Assembly: GCA_017447875.1 (NCBI GenBank)
Contig: JAFSMP010000015.1
Span: forward strand, 1-64,000
Reading direction: 5' to 3'
Length of the DNA stretch: 64,000 nt
DNA from: Paludibacteraceae bacterium
GTDB taxonomy: Bacteria; Bacteroidota; Bacteroidia; Bacteroidales; Paludibacteraceae
Below the pieces are notes generated by a model. The model was not told where the DNA came from, ran no database searches, and saw only the letters and a list, made by a program, of their open reading frames with translations. Below are positions 17,601-25,923 of this stretch, piece by piece; the first letter of the stretch is position 1, and the number at the start of each line of letters is the position of its first letter. The translations under genes and the position numbers were made by a program.

Positions 17601-19607
17601 ATGAAAAAATTATTTACATTTGTTAGTGCACTTGTATTGACGATCGGTCTGCAAGCTGCAAAATTAGACACTATTCAAGTGGATGGTATCTACTATCAGA
17701 TCAATGCGGAGGATTCTATTGCAACGCTTATTCGTTACAATACAAACTCTAAGTATGAGATCGAAGACATCGTGATTCCTGTTAACGTGGTAAAAGATGA
17801 AGTATCTTATCCCGTCGTTGCTCTCGGCCAAGGTGCTCTCCGTAACACAACTGCCAAGACCATCACTTTTGCGAAAGGCAGCAAAGTAAAGAACCTTGGT
17901 ATGCAGGCTTTCCAGGCTGCCGTTAACCTGCAAGAATTGGAATTGCCGGAGGGTATTAATTTAATCCCGATGACTTGTATCCACAACGCGACAGCAACGA
18001 ATCCTATGCAGATGAAGAAACTGGTGCTGCCAAGTACGCTGGATTCTATTGTACGTCTTTCTATCTGTTTGCCGCAATTAAAAGTTTTGGAGTTTAAGGG
18101 TGCTGTTCCACCGTCTATCAATACGTTCACGGTGGCTGCTACGGGATACGTACAAAATCCGTGGGAGGTGAATGTAGGTAATGCATGCAACACCGCTAAA
18201 ACTGCTGTCGTAATTGTTCCCAAGGGTGCAGTAGAGGCTTACCGCAATACCGCATGGATCGGTGATTATTTCACAATTATCGTTGATGCGCACAAGGATA
18301 CCGTTCAGGTGGATGGTATCTACTATGAGATGAATAACGAAACGCAAACAGCTACCTTGATTCGTTACAACGCGAATTCCAAATATGAGATGGATACCAT
18401 CGTAATTCCGGTTACGGTAAGCAAAGAGGGTCGCGAGTATCCGGTGGTAGCGCTGGGTCAGGGAGCACTCCGTAACACAACTGCCAAGGCGATTATCTTT
18501 GCAGAAGGCAGTCAAGTGAAGGAATTAGGTATGCAGGCTTTCCAAGGTGCAGCTAATCTTCAAGAATTAGAGTTACCGGAAGGTATCAAACTGATTCCGT
18601 TGACCGGTATCCACAATGCGACAGCTACTAACCCTATGCAGATCAAGAAACTTGTTTTGCCGTCTACCGTAGACTCGTTGGCGCTCTTCTCGATCTGCCT
18701 GCCGCAACTGGATACCCTGGTGTTTAAGGGCACTGTTCCTCCGAGTATCGCTACCAAAGAGACCGCTACTTGGACGCAGAATCCGTGGCAGATCAGTACC
18801 ACCAACGTTTGCAACACCGCTAAAACAGCTGTGGTTATTGTGCCGGAAGGAGCTGTAGAAGCCTATCGCAAGACTGCTTGGATCGGTGATTATTTCTACG
18901 CTATCACCGATAAAAAGGTCGCTACCGCTGCCAATATCGCAGCCTTCAATGCATTACCGGATGGTGTAACGGTTACTCTGACTCTGACGAATGCAAAAGT
19001 GAACGCATCTAATGATCTCTTTGATGATTATTATGTAGAGGATGCAACAGCTGCTACCGTTATTACAGGTACTACGCTTACCGTAGGTACTGCGCTTAAT
19101 GGTGTGATAGCGGGCACAAAGAGTATCAGTAGTGTGGATTATGTCAATGAACCGGCTATCTATGTAGAGCACAAACTGACCGTTACGGACGCTACGGGTA
19201 TTGCCGCCACACAGACCACACTCACTCCGACCGTAATGACTATTCCGGAAGCATCCGCACAAGTCAACTATGCGAAACTTATCACGATCGAGAACGTCAC
19301 GATCTCCGGCAGTGGTCGCAACAAGACCCTCACCGATGCGAATGAGAACACCATCAAAGCGCGTGACCTGTTCGGCGTGCTTTCAAGTGAATATGTATGG
19401 CCTGCCGAAGCCGCTTCTATCACCGGTATCTGCCTACACTACATGACCGGCTGGTTCATTATGCCGATTTCCGAGGAAGCAATTGTAAAGAAAGAAGCAA
19501 CCGCTATTGAGAACATAGAGGCTAACGGCAAGACCGTTAAGTTCATCCAAAACGGACAACTCTATATCCGTCACAACGGTAAAGTATATAACGTATTAGG
19601 ATTCTAA
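17601..19607 (+). CDS. Exported LRR-like protein with internal duplication and OB-fold-like domain
   Basis: 668 residues. Signal peptide MKKLFTFVSALVLTIGLQA. Residues about 24-230 and 231-437 are tandem copies of one module (each starts with DT-x-QVDGIYY and contains PVVALGQGALRNTTAK and TAVVIVP-x-GAVEAYR), which looks like a divergent LRR_5 unit. Residues about 440-630 (LPDGVTVTLTLTNAKV, DLFDDYYVEDA) resemble the OB-fold-like domains of exported Bacteroidota nuclease-associated proteins. Ends with the shared tail (FIQNGQLYIRHNGKVYNVLG). A strong terminator follows. Function unknown. Confidence 0.82.
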   Translation: MKKLFTFVSALVLTIGLQAAKLDTIQVDGIYYQINAEDSIATLIRYNTNSKYEIEDIVIPVNVVKDEVSYPVVALGQGALRNTTAKTITFAKGSKVKNLGMQAFQAAVNLQELELPEGINLIPMTCIHNATATNPMQMKKLVLPSTLDSIVRLSICLPQLKVLEFKGAVPPSINTFTVAATGYVQNPWEVNVGNACNTAKTAVVIVPKGAVEAYRNTAWIGDYFTIIVDAHKDTVQVDGIYYEMNNETQTATLIRYNANSKYEMDTIVIPVTVSKEGREYPVVALGQGALRNTTAKAIIFAEGSQVKELGMQAFQGAANLQELELPEGIKLIPLTGIHNATATNPMQIKKLVLPSTVDSLALFSICLPQLDTLVFKGTVPPSIATKETATWTQNPWQISTTNVCNTAKTAVVIVPEGAVEAYRKTAWIGDYFYAITDKKVATAANIAAFNALPDGVTVTLTLTNAKVNASNDLFDDYYVEDATAATVITGTTLTVGTALNGVIAGTKSISSVDYVNEPAIYVEHKLTVTDATGIAATQTTLTPTVMTIPEASAQVNYAKLITIENVTISGSGRNKTLTDANENTIKARDLFGVLSSEYVWPAEAASITGICLHYMTGWFIMPISEEAIVKKEATAIENIEANGKTVKFIQNGQLYIRHNGKVYNVLGF

Positions 19608-19628
19608 AAATCTCTTTTGTCTATACGA

Positions 19629-19659
19629 AACGACCCGCCTGCAAAGACGGGTCGTTTTT
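19629..19659 (+). terminator. Rho-independent terminator
   Basis: 9-bp stem AACGACCCG / CGGGTCGTT with a 10-nt loop, followed by T residues. Lies 22 bp after the 17601 gene; the A residues on the left side may make it serve the convergent gene too. Confidence 0.8.
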
Positions 19660-19687
19660 CTGAATACGGATCGCTGAATACGGATTA
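19660..19687. repeat. Heptamer array over a stop codon
   Basis: Units CTGAATA, CGGATCG, CTGAATA and CGGATTA (period 7, with a stronger 14-bp repeat). Includes the stop codon of the leftward gene at 19685. Confidence 0.75.
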
Positions 19688-20161
19688 CTCAGCAATGATC
19701 TCGTAAGAAACGGCATCGAGGAAGTATTTCTTGACGGACGAACAAACGCCACAAGCCTCTTCACCTTCTTCATGGTGATGCTCTTCTTCTGCTGCAGCCT
19801 GTTGCGTAGCGCCGCTCTCGGCCTCTACTTTCGGTTGCTCTACCGGGATCTCCATAGCACGGAGAACACCGTACACGCGAACCTTGTTGTTGATGCACTC
19901 ACCGGCAAAAGCCTCGAAGTCCACTGCATTCGCGCGAATGAACTCACCTTCTTCGCTACTCTGAAGGAAAGCTTTTTTACCGCCGTGCTTGCAGAGATGC
20001 AAACAGTTGCCTTCTACATAAATCGTGTCATTTACCAGACCCAGCGAGTCTGCTTGTGCATACACTTCGTCCACCGAATAAACGGTAGGCGCTACTTCTG
20101 CCTTCTGGCAAGCAGTCAGAGCAAACAGCCCTGCTGCCAAAATAAATAAGATCTTTTTCAT
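19685..20161 (-). CDS. His-rich lipoprotein, probable metal-binding partner
   Basis: 158 residues. Lipoprotein signal with lipobox LTAC. The centre (NDTIYVEGNCLHLCKHGGKK, later VRVYGVLRAMEIP) looks like a small OB-fold. A C-terminal linker is rich in Glu and His (EEEHHHEEGEEACGVC) with a CxxC pair, suited to binding transition metals. Last gene of a leftward operon with a TonB receptor, so a periplasmic or surface metal-binding role is plausible. Family name not known; the metal is not determined by sequence. Confidence 0.78.
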   Translation of the reverse strand: MKKILFILAAGLFALTACQKAEVAPTVYSVDEVYAQADSLGLVNDTIYVEGNCLHLCKHGGKKAFLQSSEEGEFIRANAVDFEAFAGECINNKVRVYGVLRAMEIPVEQPKVEAESGATQQAAAEEEHHHEEGEEACGVCSSVKKYFLDAVSYEIIAE

Positions 20162-20175
20162 AAATGTTTAAAATA

Positions 20176-21321
20176 TTAAAAAGTTAAACCTGTTGCTAAA
20201 ATGATTTGCCAAGCCTGCGCGTGGTCATACTGATGCAGCGCGGCTTGAGGTGCCACGAACCACGAGTAGCGGTTCTTGATAGGGAACGTATACCGGATCT
20301 GCACCTGTTCGGTCCAATGCTGCAAGAACTGATCGTAGTTCGCTATTCCGACAAACAGCATATCGCCTATCGGTAGCGGCAGGCGGTAGTCTCCATAGAT
20401 ATTCGCAAAGATATAATTCTTGCTGTAGTTCTGCGTGACAAGCAGCAGCTGGTAATAGTTGTTGGAGTTGTCGCCGTATATGTACTGCTCGCCTCGTTTG
20501 AGTTCCATGCCGGCCGTTCCGTGTAACCGCCAACGTTGTGCCACATAGCCAAACTGCGCAGATACCGTGTGGGAGTTCAATCGCACGATCGGCACTTGGG
20601 TGTTGATGGTCAACTCTTTGGTGAAGGTAAACCAATCGTACTGGACACCTGCCATAAAACCGGTAGTAGGCAGCAGTTGTAGTCCGGCGCCTGCTCGATA
20701 GCCGCTATAATAACTCTGTTTGTTATTACTCGAGAACCGTGCGTAAGGTTCGGTATCGTTAGCCATATGGTAGATGGTGGTCTCGCCAAGTTCGGAATAG
20801 AACCGTATCTCGTTATTCTGTTTATAGCGTCCTCCGTAGCCCATAAGGCTGAGCGCATATTTGTTCCATTGATACCCGATACTGGCTTCTACGCGTAAGT
20901 CCGACACCTTATTCTTCGCGCGCGGGTCACGCATGCGATAACTCTGTTCAGCGCGGAATTGAAGCGCCGCATGCCACAAGATATGATTCTTAAGCATACG
21001 ATAGCCGCCTCGGAAATAATAGGTCTCCCGACGCATGTCACCGCCAACCGTATCCATCGTCCAGTAAGGAGCGATCATCCGATAATCGGCATTATCGACT
21101 CCGCGCATCTGCTTGCAGTCCTGCCAAGTATATGACGCTTCACCGAACACGCGGCTGACAGGATTGATGTCATACACCGATCGTGCTTCTACCGCAAAAC
21201 CTGCCGTCTGCCGACCTTCCAGCACTTGCGTACCTTGCCCGAACTGTCCGGAAAGGAACAGGTCCGTGCGTGCCGTGTCGGTCACCAAGGCAGTTAATAT
21301 GACGAGAATAGTTGTCAGCAT
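20176..21321 (-). CDS. DUF6850-like outer-membrane beta-barrel protein
   Basis: 381 residues. Short hydrophobic N-terminus (MLTTILVILTALV), then a chain of alternating aromatic strands (VFGEASYTWQDCKQMRGVDN, YYFRGGYRMLKNHILWHAAL, YRAGAGLQLLPTTGFMAGVQ) ending in IILATGLTF, as expected for an outer-membrane barrel. From memory it matches the family annotated DUF6850, usually found next to DUF4876 lipoproteins and a TonB receptor. The start codon lies inside a heptamer array. Function unknown; the operon suggests a metal or cofactor uptake role. Confidence 0.78.
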   Translation of the reverse strand: MLTTILVILTALVTDTARTDLFLSGQFGQGTQVLEGRQTAGFAVEARSVYDINPVSRVFGEASYTWQDCKQMRGVDNADYRMIAPYWTMDTVGGDMRRETYYFRGGYRMLKNHILWHAALQFRAEQSYRMRDPRAKNKVSDLRVEASIGYQWNKYALSLMGYGGRYKQNNEIRFYSELGETTIYHMANDTEPYARFSSNNKQSYYSGYRAGAGLQLLPTTGFMAGVQYDWFTFTKELTINTQVPIVRLNSHTVSAQFGYVAQRWRLHGTAGMELKRGEQYIYGDNSNNYYQLLLVTQNYSKNYIFANIYGDYRLPLPIGDMLFVGIANYDQFLQHWTEQVQIRYTFPIKNRYSWFVAPQAALHQYDHAQAWQIILATGLTF

Positions 21322-21343
21322 TCAGTATTCAGCATTCAGTTCT
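21316..21343. repeat. Heptamer array bridging stop and start codons
   Basis: Units CAGCATT, CAGTATT, CAGCATT and CAGTTCT. Contains both the stop codon of the DUF4876-like gene (21336-21338) and the start codon of the DUF6850-like gene (21319-21321). Confidence 0.85.
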
Positions 21344-22529
21344 TAAAATAGAACGGATTGGCCGCTACGCCCATCTCAAAATCATCGGTGGAGTTATTGG
21401 TATCTTGTAATACACGCACACCGTTCATGATGGCTTTGGTCTTGCGTCGAACGGCTTTGCCGAAGCGCGTCACATCGCTACCCGTTGGTGCTACATAGGC
21501 ATAACCGGCATCGATCTTATCGCTAAACGTAAGCCATTGAAAGGTCTCGGAGGGCGACATATTCACGCCATCAACTATCCACTCGTTGGGTAAGACATAG
21601 GATTTCTTTGATTGCGAGAACGTACCGGCAGCTGTCACGAGTTCATAATTATATTGGAGCAGGTAGGTGTCGTCCGCAAAATAGTCTTCGGCGGTCATCC
21701 CTTCGGGGAAACGTGCCAGACCAAAGGACTTATGTCCTTGGTTATGGGGCACCCAGATGGTCTGCGTGTAACAATAGAGTTTGTCCAAGTTCGTCACTAC
21801 AGGATTATCCACGTCGGTTGCTCCGGCACTCGAAGACACATCGTACCACTCAAAATCTGCCGTACTCAAGTCAAAAGAATTGATATTGGCTTGGGTATGA
21901 TCCATACCGTTGTCGGCTATGAGTATCATCTGACCGGGTGCCATGCGATAGGTCTGACCATCACCCGGAATACGATACATAGCATCGACAGCGAAATACG
22001 TATCTCGAAAATCATGATCACCCAGGTCATATTTCTGTACCGAGTTCAGATCTGCTTCTACTAAGATCAACCCGTCTGCAGCCAAGGTATCAGTAGCGTT
22101 ATTAAAAATAACGAAGTACTTATCGCCTATATACCGTTTGCCTTCGGGTGTCTCTGTTCCGGCAAAGAAGATCTCTGCCAATACAAAATTACCGTCTCCT
22201 TGCGGAACGAAAGATGCTTTCATCTCGATCGTACAGTCATGTTCCACTTTCACGCCTCGTTTGTACGCACGGATAGCTTGACCGTCTCCTAAGGCATGGA
22301 CTGACAAGTCATAATAACCTACCGGCACGGTGATCACCAACGCACTATCCGTATAATCTTTATTCATATTGATATCGTGTGCCGTGAACGCAATATGGCT
22401 CACTTCAGAGATACCGTCAGCATGTAACACGACCGTCACTTGCGCGGTACCGGTAAGCCCTTTCTTCTCACAAGCTATCATCAGCATCGCGCATAAGGCG
22501 AAACCTATAACCTTTAACCTATAACCCAT
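21336..22529 (-). CDS. DUF4876-like lipoprotein
   Basis: 397 residues. The N-terminus MGYRLKVIGFALCAMLMIAC is a lipoprotein signal whose first ten codons come from a heptamer array. Residues about 25-115 form an FN3/transthyretin-like domain (TAQVTVVLHADGISEVSHIA), and about 130-390 a larger beta domain (NFVLAEIFFAGT, KYFVIFNNATDTLAADGL, GQMILIADNGMDHTQ) typical of the DUF4876 family as I recall it. Placed between a TonB receptor and a barrel protein; such lipoproteins are probably exposed on the cell surface and feed ligand to the receptor. Ligand unknown. Confidence 0.82.
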   Translation of the reverse strand: MGYRLKVIGFALCAMLMIACEKKGLTGTAQVTVVLHADGISEVSHIAFTAHDINMNKDYTDSALVITVPVGYYDLSVHALGDGQAIRAYKRGVKVEHDCTIEMKASFVPQGDGNFVLAEIFFAGTETPEGKRYIGDKYFVIFNNATDTLAADGLILVEADLNSVQKYDLGDHDFRDTYFAVDAMYRIPGDGQTYRMAPGQMILIADNGMDHTQANINSFDLSTADFEWYDVSSSAGATDVDNPVVTNLDKLYCYTQTIWVPHNQGHKSFGLARFPEGMTAEDYFADDTYLLQYNYELVTAAGTFSQSKKSYVLPNEWIVDGVNMSPSETFQWLTFSDKIDAGYAYVAPTGSDVTRFGKAVRRKTKAIMNGVRVLQDTNNSTDDFEMGVAANPFYFKN

Positions 22530-22538
22530 AACCTTTAT
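22504..22538. repeat. Heptamer array bridging stop and start codons
   Basis: Units CCTATAA, CCTTTAA, CCTATAA, CCCATAA and CCTTTAT. Contains the TonB receptor stop (22535-22537) and the start and first codons of the DUF4876-like lipoprotein, so part of its signal peptide is repeat-encoded. Confidence 0.88.
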
Positions 22539-25066
22539 ATAGATAAATTTATTTCCATTCCAAAATAGGGACTTGCGGTGCGGTGAATCGTTACTTGACT
22601 TCCGTTGGCACCACTCACTTTATAATCAGGCAGCACGTCTAACAGTCGGTTCACATACAGCGCGATGGTGGCGTACTTGGTGATCGTTTTCTGCACACGC
22701 AGGTTCAGGTAGCCCTCAAACGGCACGGTACGCCGCTCAAACAATCCCGTGTTATAATCGAAAATCAGCGTCTTGAGAATCGGATCCTGTTCCGCCGCGG
22801 CATCGTAAGGGTGCAGTTGACCGTCCGACGATGCTATATACGACTCCGGACGACCGTTCTTCTCGAGTGTCTTCGAGGCGGTGAAGAAAGTCATCTCAAA
22901 CGTAGCACTAACCGTCAGACCGATCTTCGGGATATGTACGTCGGCTACGATATTGGAGTTAAGACTCTCACGGATATAGCCTTCCGTCCAGTTGTAGAGA
23001 CCGATATAATGGTCTTGCACATTGATGCCGTTCACGACACCCGGACTCTTCTCGGTGGAGAACATCCGTTCGCTGTTACTATAGACCGTTCGTAGCCAGG
23101 CTCCGTTGATCGTGAAACGCGTACATATCGCCTTGATACGCGGACTCTGGTACTGCCATTCTACGCCCTGTTTGTAGATTCGGCTGCCGTTGGTGGTGGT
23201 AGAATAGGTGAGTAGTTTGTCATACGCATTGGAGGTGATGGTATAATCGAATGCCTCCACTTGCATCAAGCCACGGAACGCGTTCCGCATATCTTCCTCG
23301 AAATAGGTGACGCTCAGTTTATGCTTGTTGATGTCGAATCCTGCCCGCACTTCCCATTTCAGGTTCCGCGCCGGTTGCAAGTCGTAATTGGTCGGATTGA
23401 TGATATGCGTGTATATCTGCATAGTCGTGTCCGTTGGCGCGATAGGGATATCGGTGGCTTGCAGATCCATGTACAGCAGATTCGGTGACAACTGCAGCAA
23501 TGTCGGCATCTTCGTGTGCTGACCTATCGCCGCAGCGACGTAGAACTTACCCTCCGAGAACGGGAAGTTGAATCCTATATTCGCGCGGGGATCCAGGTAA
23601 CACTTGCCGCTGATGGCATATTCGCTGCTGAGGCCTAAAAGAGACGTTCCTCGCAAACCGATATTGAGGTCCAAACCGAAATGTTCGTGTATCGGCCATG
23701 AGATATCGTCTTGTATATACCATGCCAACTGGTTGGAGGCCGGTATGTCATAGTACGCACGAGGTCGCAACGAAGAGGAGTAGTTCAGCGGTCGGCTCAA
23801 GTCATATATCTGACCTCTACCGAAATTCTTGGCGTACCGCCATTCGATACCTGCACCGGCTTTGTGTTCGAGTTTCCATGTGTTAAAGAAAAACTCCGCT
23901 TTAGGTCGCACGAACACATTCATCGGTAAACCTTCCACCTCATGATTCGCGACGTATTTGTAGGGCAACAGACTGACAGTTGCCTCACCTTCCTGCATGT
24001 TGTCGATAGCCGGATTCTTTGGAGTCGTCAGTTGTACAAAACGCGTCTGACGGATACGGTCCATCTCACAGGACACGTTCGCTTGCGTACAGAAACACCA
24101 CCAATGTACCTCTGCCTGATGCAAACGCAAGGTGTTGTTCCAACTGAGCTTATGATACTCGCTCTTGTAACTGTCTTCACGGTTTCGGTGAATATCCGGG
24201 TCTATCTTATCGTTGTCGATACTGCCGGTATAATCCAGATGACTCTGCCAACGAATGCGCAGATCCTCCGCCTGCCATTTCTGCTGCAGTCGCACGGAGC
24301 CCGTGATACGCTGATAATTTTCGAGGGTGTTAGTAGGATCCGCTTTGGCGTTCAGGTAGTCCAAACCGAAATTGAGGACGGTGTTCTCATTGTTCCATCC
24401 GAGACCTTTGCCGAGGAAAAGTAACTTACTGAACCCGTCTGCTTTGAATCGTGCCCGCCAAGGAGTCGGTTTGCTGGTGCGTTCGATCTTCACCACGCCG
24501 GAAGTCACATCACCGTACTCTGCACCCGCTATACCACGAATGATCTCCACTTTCTCGATGTCATCGGTAGAAATCGTACGCATGTCTACACCGGCTCCTA
24601 CACTGGTACGCTTGGCATCTGAACCACTGACGTCGGACTGCACATACTGCATGTTGGCATCTGTGTTCACCGGCGCACCATCGATCACGAAAGAGGTGCC
24701 TAAGGACGAAGCATCGTACTCGCTACTGGCGGCACCATTGGTGGCTTCCCGCAAACGGATGGTGTTGGTGCTGGTCAGGTTCGGATCCTTGGTCGTTCCT
24801 CCGGGAAGAGTCTGTAAGATATCCGTGAAAGAAGAAGGTTGGATATGCTGCATGGCCTCTTTATTGATGATAGAGGCACTACTGCGTTCTATCTTCTCTT
24901 CGGCTGTTACTACCACTTCTTGAATGGTAAACATCCGCTCTAAACTATCCAGCAACGCCTGCTGGGCACTGTCTAAACGCAAAGAATCCGGACGCGTAGT
25001 TTGCGCCAGACTCGTCATCGCGAATATATGCGCGATAATCACTGATATGAACCACCTTTTTACCAA
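22535..25066 (-). CDS. TonB-dependent outer-membrane receptor (leftward operon)
   Basis: About 843 residues from the start chosen here. Plug domain near the N-terminus (IQEVVVTAEEKIERSSASII, then DIEKVEIIRGIAGAEYGDVT), followed by a 22-strand-type barrel ending YFGMEINLSI. There is no SusC-type N-terminal extension, so it resembles metal or cofactor receptors rather than glycan ones. The frame is open back to an ATG at 25117, but that lies upstream of the -7 box; I therefore place the start at TTG 25066 (MVKRWFISVIIAHIF, a good signal peptide), or less likely GTG 25042. First gene of the operon with the DUF4876, DUF6850 and His-rich genes. Substrate inferred to be a metal complex. Confidence 0.88.
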   Translation of the reverse strand: MVKRWFISVIIAHIFAMTSLAQTTRPDSLRLDSAQQALLDSLERMFTIQEVVVTAEEKIERSSASIINKEAMQHIQPSSFTDILQTLPGGTTKDPNLTSTNTIRLREATNGAASSEYDASSLGTSFVIDGAPVNTDANMQYVQSDVSGSDAKRTSVGAGVDMRTISTDDIEKVEIIRGIAGAEYGDVTSGVVKIERTSKPTPWRARFKADGFSKLLFLGKGLGWNNENTVLNFGLDYLNAKADPTNTLENYQRITGSVRLQQKWQAEDLRIRWQSHLDYTGSIDNDKIDPDIHRNREDSYKSEYHKLSWNNTLRLHQAEVHWWCFCTQANVSCEMDRIRQTRFVQLTTPKNPAIDNMQEGEATVSLLPYKYVANHEVEGLPMNVFVRPKAEFFFNTWKLEHKAGAGIEWRYAKNFGRGQIYDLSRPLNYSSSLRPRAYYDIPASNQLAWYIQDDISWPIHEHFGLDLNIGLRGTSLLGLSSEYAISGKCYLDPRANIGFNFPFSEGKFYVAAAIGQHTKMPTLLQLSPNLLYMDLQATDIPIAPTDTTMQIYTHIINPTNYDLQPARNLKWEVRAGFDINKHKLSVTYFEEDMRNAFRGLMQVEAFDYTITSNAYDKLLTYSTTTNGSRIYKQGVEWQYQSPRIKAICTRFTINGAWLRTVYSNSERMFSTEKSPGVVNGINVQDHYIGLYNWTEGYIRESLNSNIVADVHIPKIGLTVSATFEMTFFTASKTLEKNGRPESYIASSDGQLHPYDAAAEQDPILKTLIFDYNTGLFERRTVPFEGYLNLRVQKTITKYATIALYVNRLLDVLPDYKVSGANGSQVTIHRTASPYFGMEINLSI

Positions 25067-25074
25067 ATCGGGCA

Positions 25075-25106
25075 CAAAATTACTGCTTTTTTTTGACATA
25101 TGCAAG
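25075..25106 (-). promoter_or_regulatory. Bacteroidota promoter, A-tract/GCAG class
   Basis: Minus strand: CTTG (25106-25103), 20-nt spacer with eight A then GCAG, TAATTTTG (25082-25075). The predicted start site is only a few nt before the TTG start codon, so the leader would be very short. Confidence 0.8.
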
Positions 25107-25118
25107 CATAAGTGCACA

Positions 25119-25138
25119 AATCCCTATTTTTAGGGATT
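25119..25138. promoter_or_regulatory. Palindrome centred between two divergent promoters (candidate operator)
   Basis: Perfect 8-bp arms AATCCCTA and TAGGGATT around TTTT. It sits 13-14 nt from the upstream promoter element on each side, so one bound regulator could control both operons. No T-run pattern favouring a terminator role. Confidence 0.6.
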
Positions 25139-25150
25139 TTGCTTCCGACT

Positions 25151-25182
25151 ATTGCTCATATCGATTTTTTTTTGTAATTTTG
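25151..25182 (+). promoter_or_regulatory. Bacteroidota promoter, T-tract class
   Basis: ATTG 25151-25154, 20-nt spacer ending in nine T and a G, TAATTTTG 25175-25182; the ABC gene starts 24 nt later. Confidence 0.8.
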
Positions 25183-25205
25183 CAGCGTTTTTTATAAAAG
25201 GCACT

Positions 25206-25922
25206 ATGACACAGGATGTAATGATAGAATACGATCATGTGACGCACTATTACGGGAAACGGTTGATTTATGAAGACCTGTCCTTCTCCGTGCCGCGTGG
25301 TCGGATATTGGGATTGTTGGGCAAGAACGGTACCGGTAAGACCACTACCATCAATATCTTATCGGGTTTTATTCAGCCGCACGCAGGTTCGTGTCGGTTG
25401 TTGGGGTATGACACGCGCACGATGCCGGCGAAAGAACGGGCACGGATAGGACTGTTACTCGAAGGACATGTCCAATATCCGTTCATGACTATCGCCCAGA
25501 TCGAGCGGTTCTATGCACCTTTCTTTCCCAAATGGAACAAGGACGCGTACTATGAGTTAATGCGGCTCTTGAAAGTCAAAGACTATCAACTCCTTAGTCA
25601 GATGTCTAACGGTCAACGCAGCCAAGTTGCGTTAGGCTTACTCATGGCGCAAGACCCGGAATTATTGATATTGGATGATTTCTCGCTTGGTCTTGATCCC
25701 GGTTACAGACGTCTGTTCGTGGAGTATCTGCGGGACTTCTGTAAGAAAGGCGAGAAGACCGTCTTCCTTACTTCCCATATCATCCAAGACCTCGAGCGAC
25801 TCGTCGATGATTGCATCATTATGGACTACGGACGAATTCTCAAACAATGTCCTGTTTCAGAACTGATCACACCGGACAAAACATTAGAAGATACATTTAT
25901 TGATTTAACAGGAAAATACTGA
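25206..25922 (+). CDS. ABC transporter ATP-binding protein
   Basis: 238 residues from ATG 25206; earlier frame extension would overlap the promoter. Walker A at about residues 36-47 (GLLGKNGTGKTT), a degenerate signature MSNGQRSQ, Walker B LLILDDFSLGLDP and the H-loop TSH. The residue after the Walker B Asp is Asp instead of the usual catalytic Glu, which may slow hydrolysis. Closest in look to the ATPases of ABC-2-type exporters. Precedes a membrane subunit by 1 bp. Substrate unknown; the divergent metal-receptor operon suggests a role in metal or cofactor homeostasis. Confidence 0.9.
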   Translation: MTQDVMIEYDHVTHYYGKRLIYEDLSFSVPRGRILGLLGKNGTGKTTTINILSGFIQPHAGSCRLLGYDTRTMPAKERARIGLLLEGHVQYPFMTIAQIERFYAPFFPKWNKDAYYELMRLLKVKDYQLLSQMSNGQRSQVALGLLMAQDPELLILDDFSLGLDPGYRRLFVEYLRDFCKKGEKTVFLTSHIIQDLERLVDDCIIMDYGRILKQCPVSELITPDKTLEDTFIDLTGKY

Positions 25923-25923
25923 T

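Noticed and set aside
25099-25117. ATG starts for the leftward TonB receptor at 25117 or 25099
   Set aside because: They lie upstream of the -7 box at 25082-25075, so the transcript would not contain them; the coincidence with the frame is by chance.
25119-25138. Rho-independent terminator
   Set aside because: The hairpin lies between two divergent promoters, not after a gene, and lacks a proper T-run after the stem.
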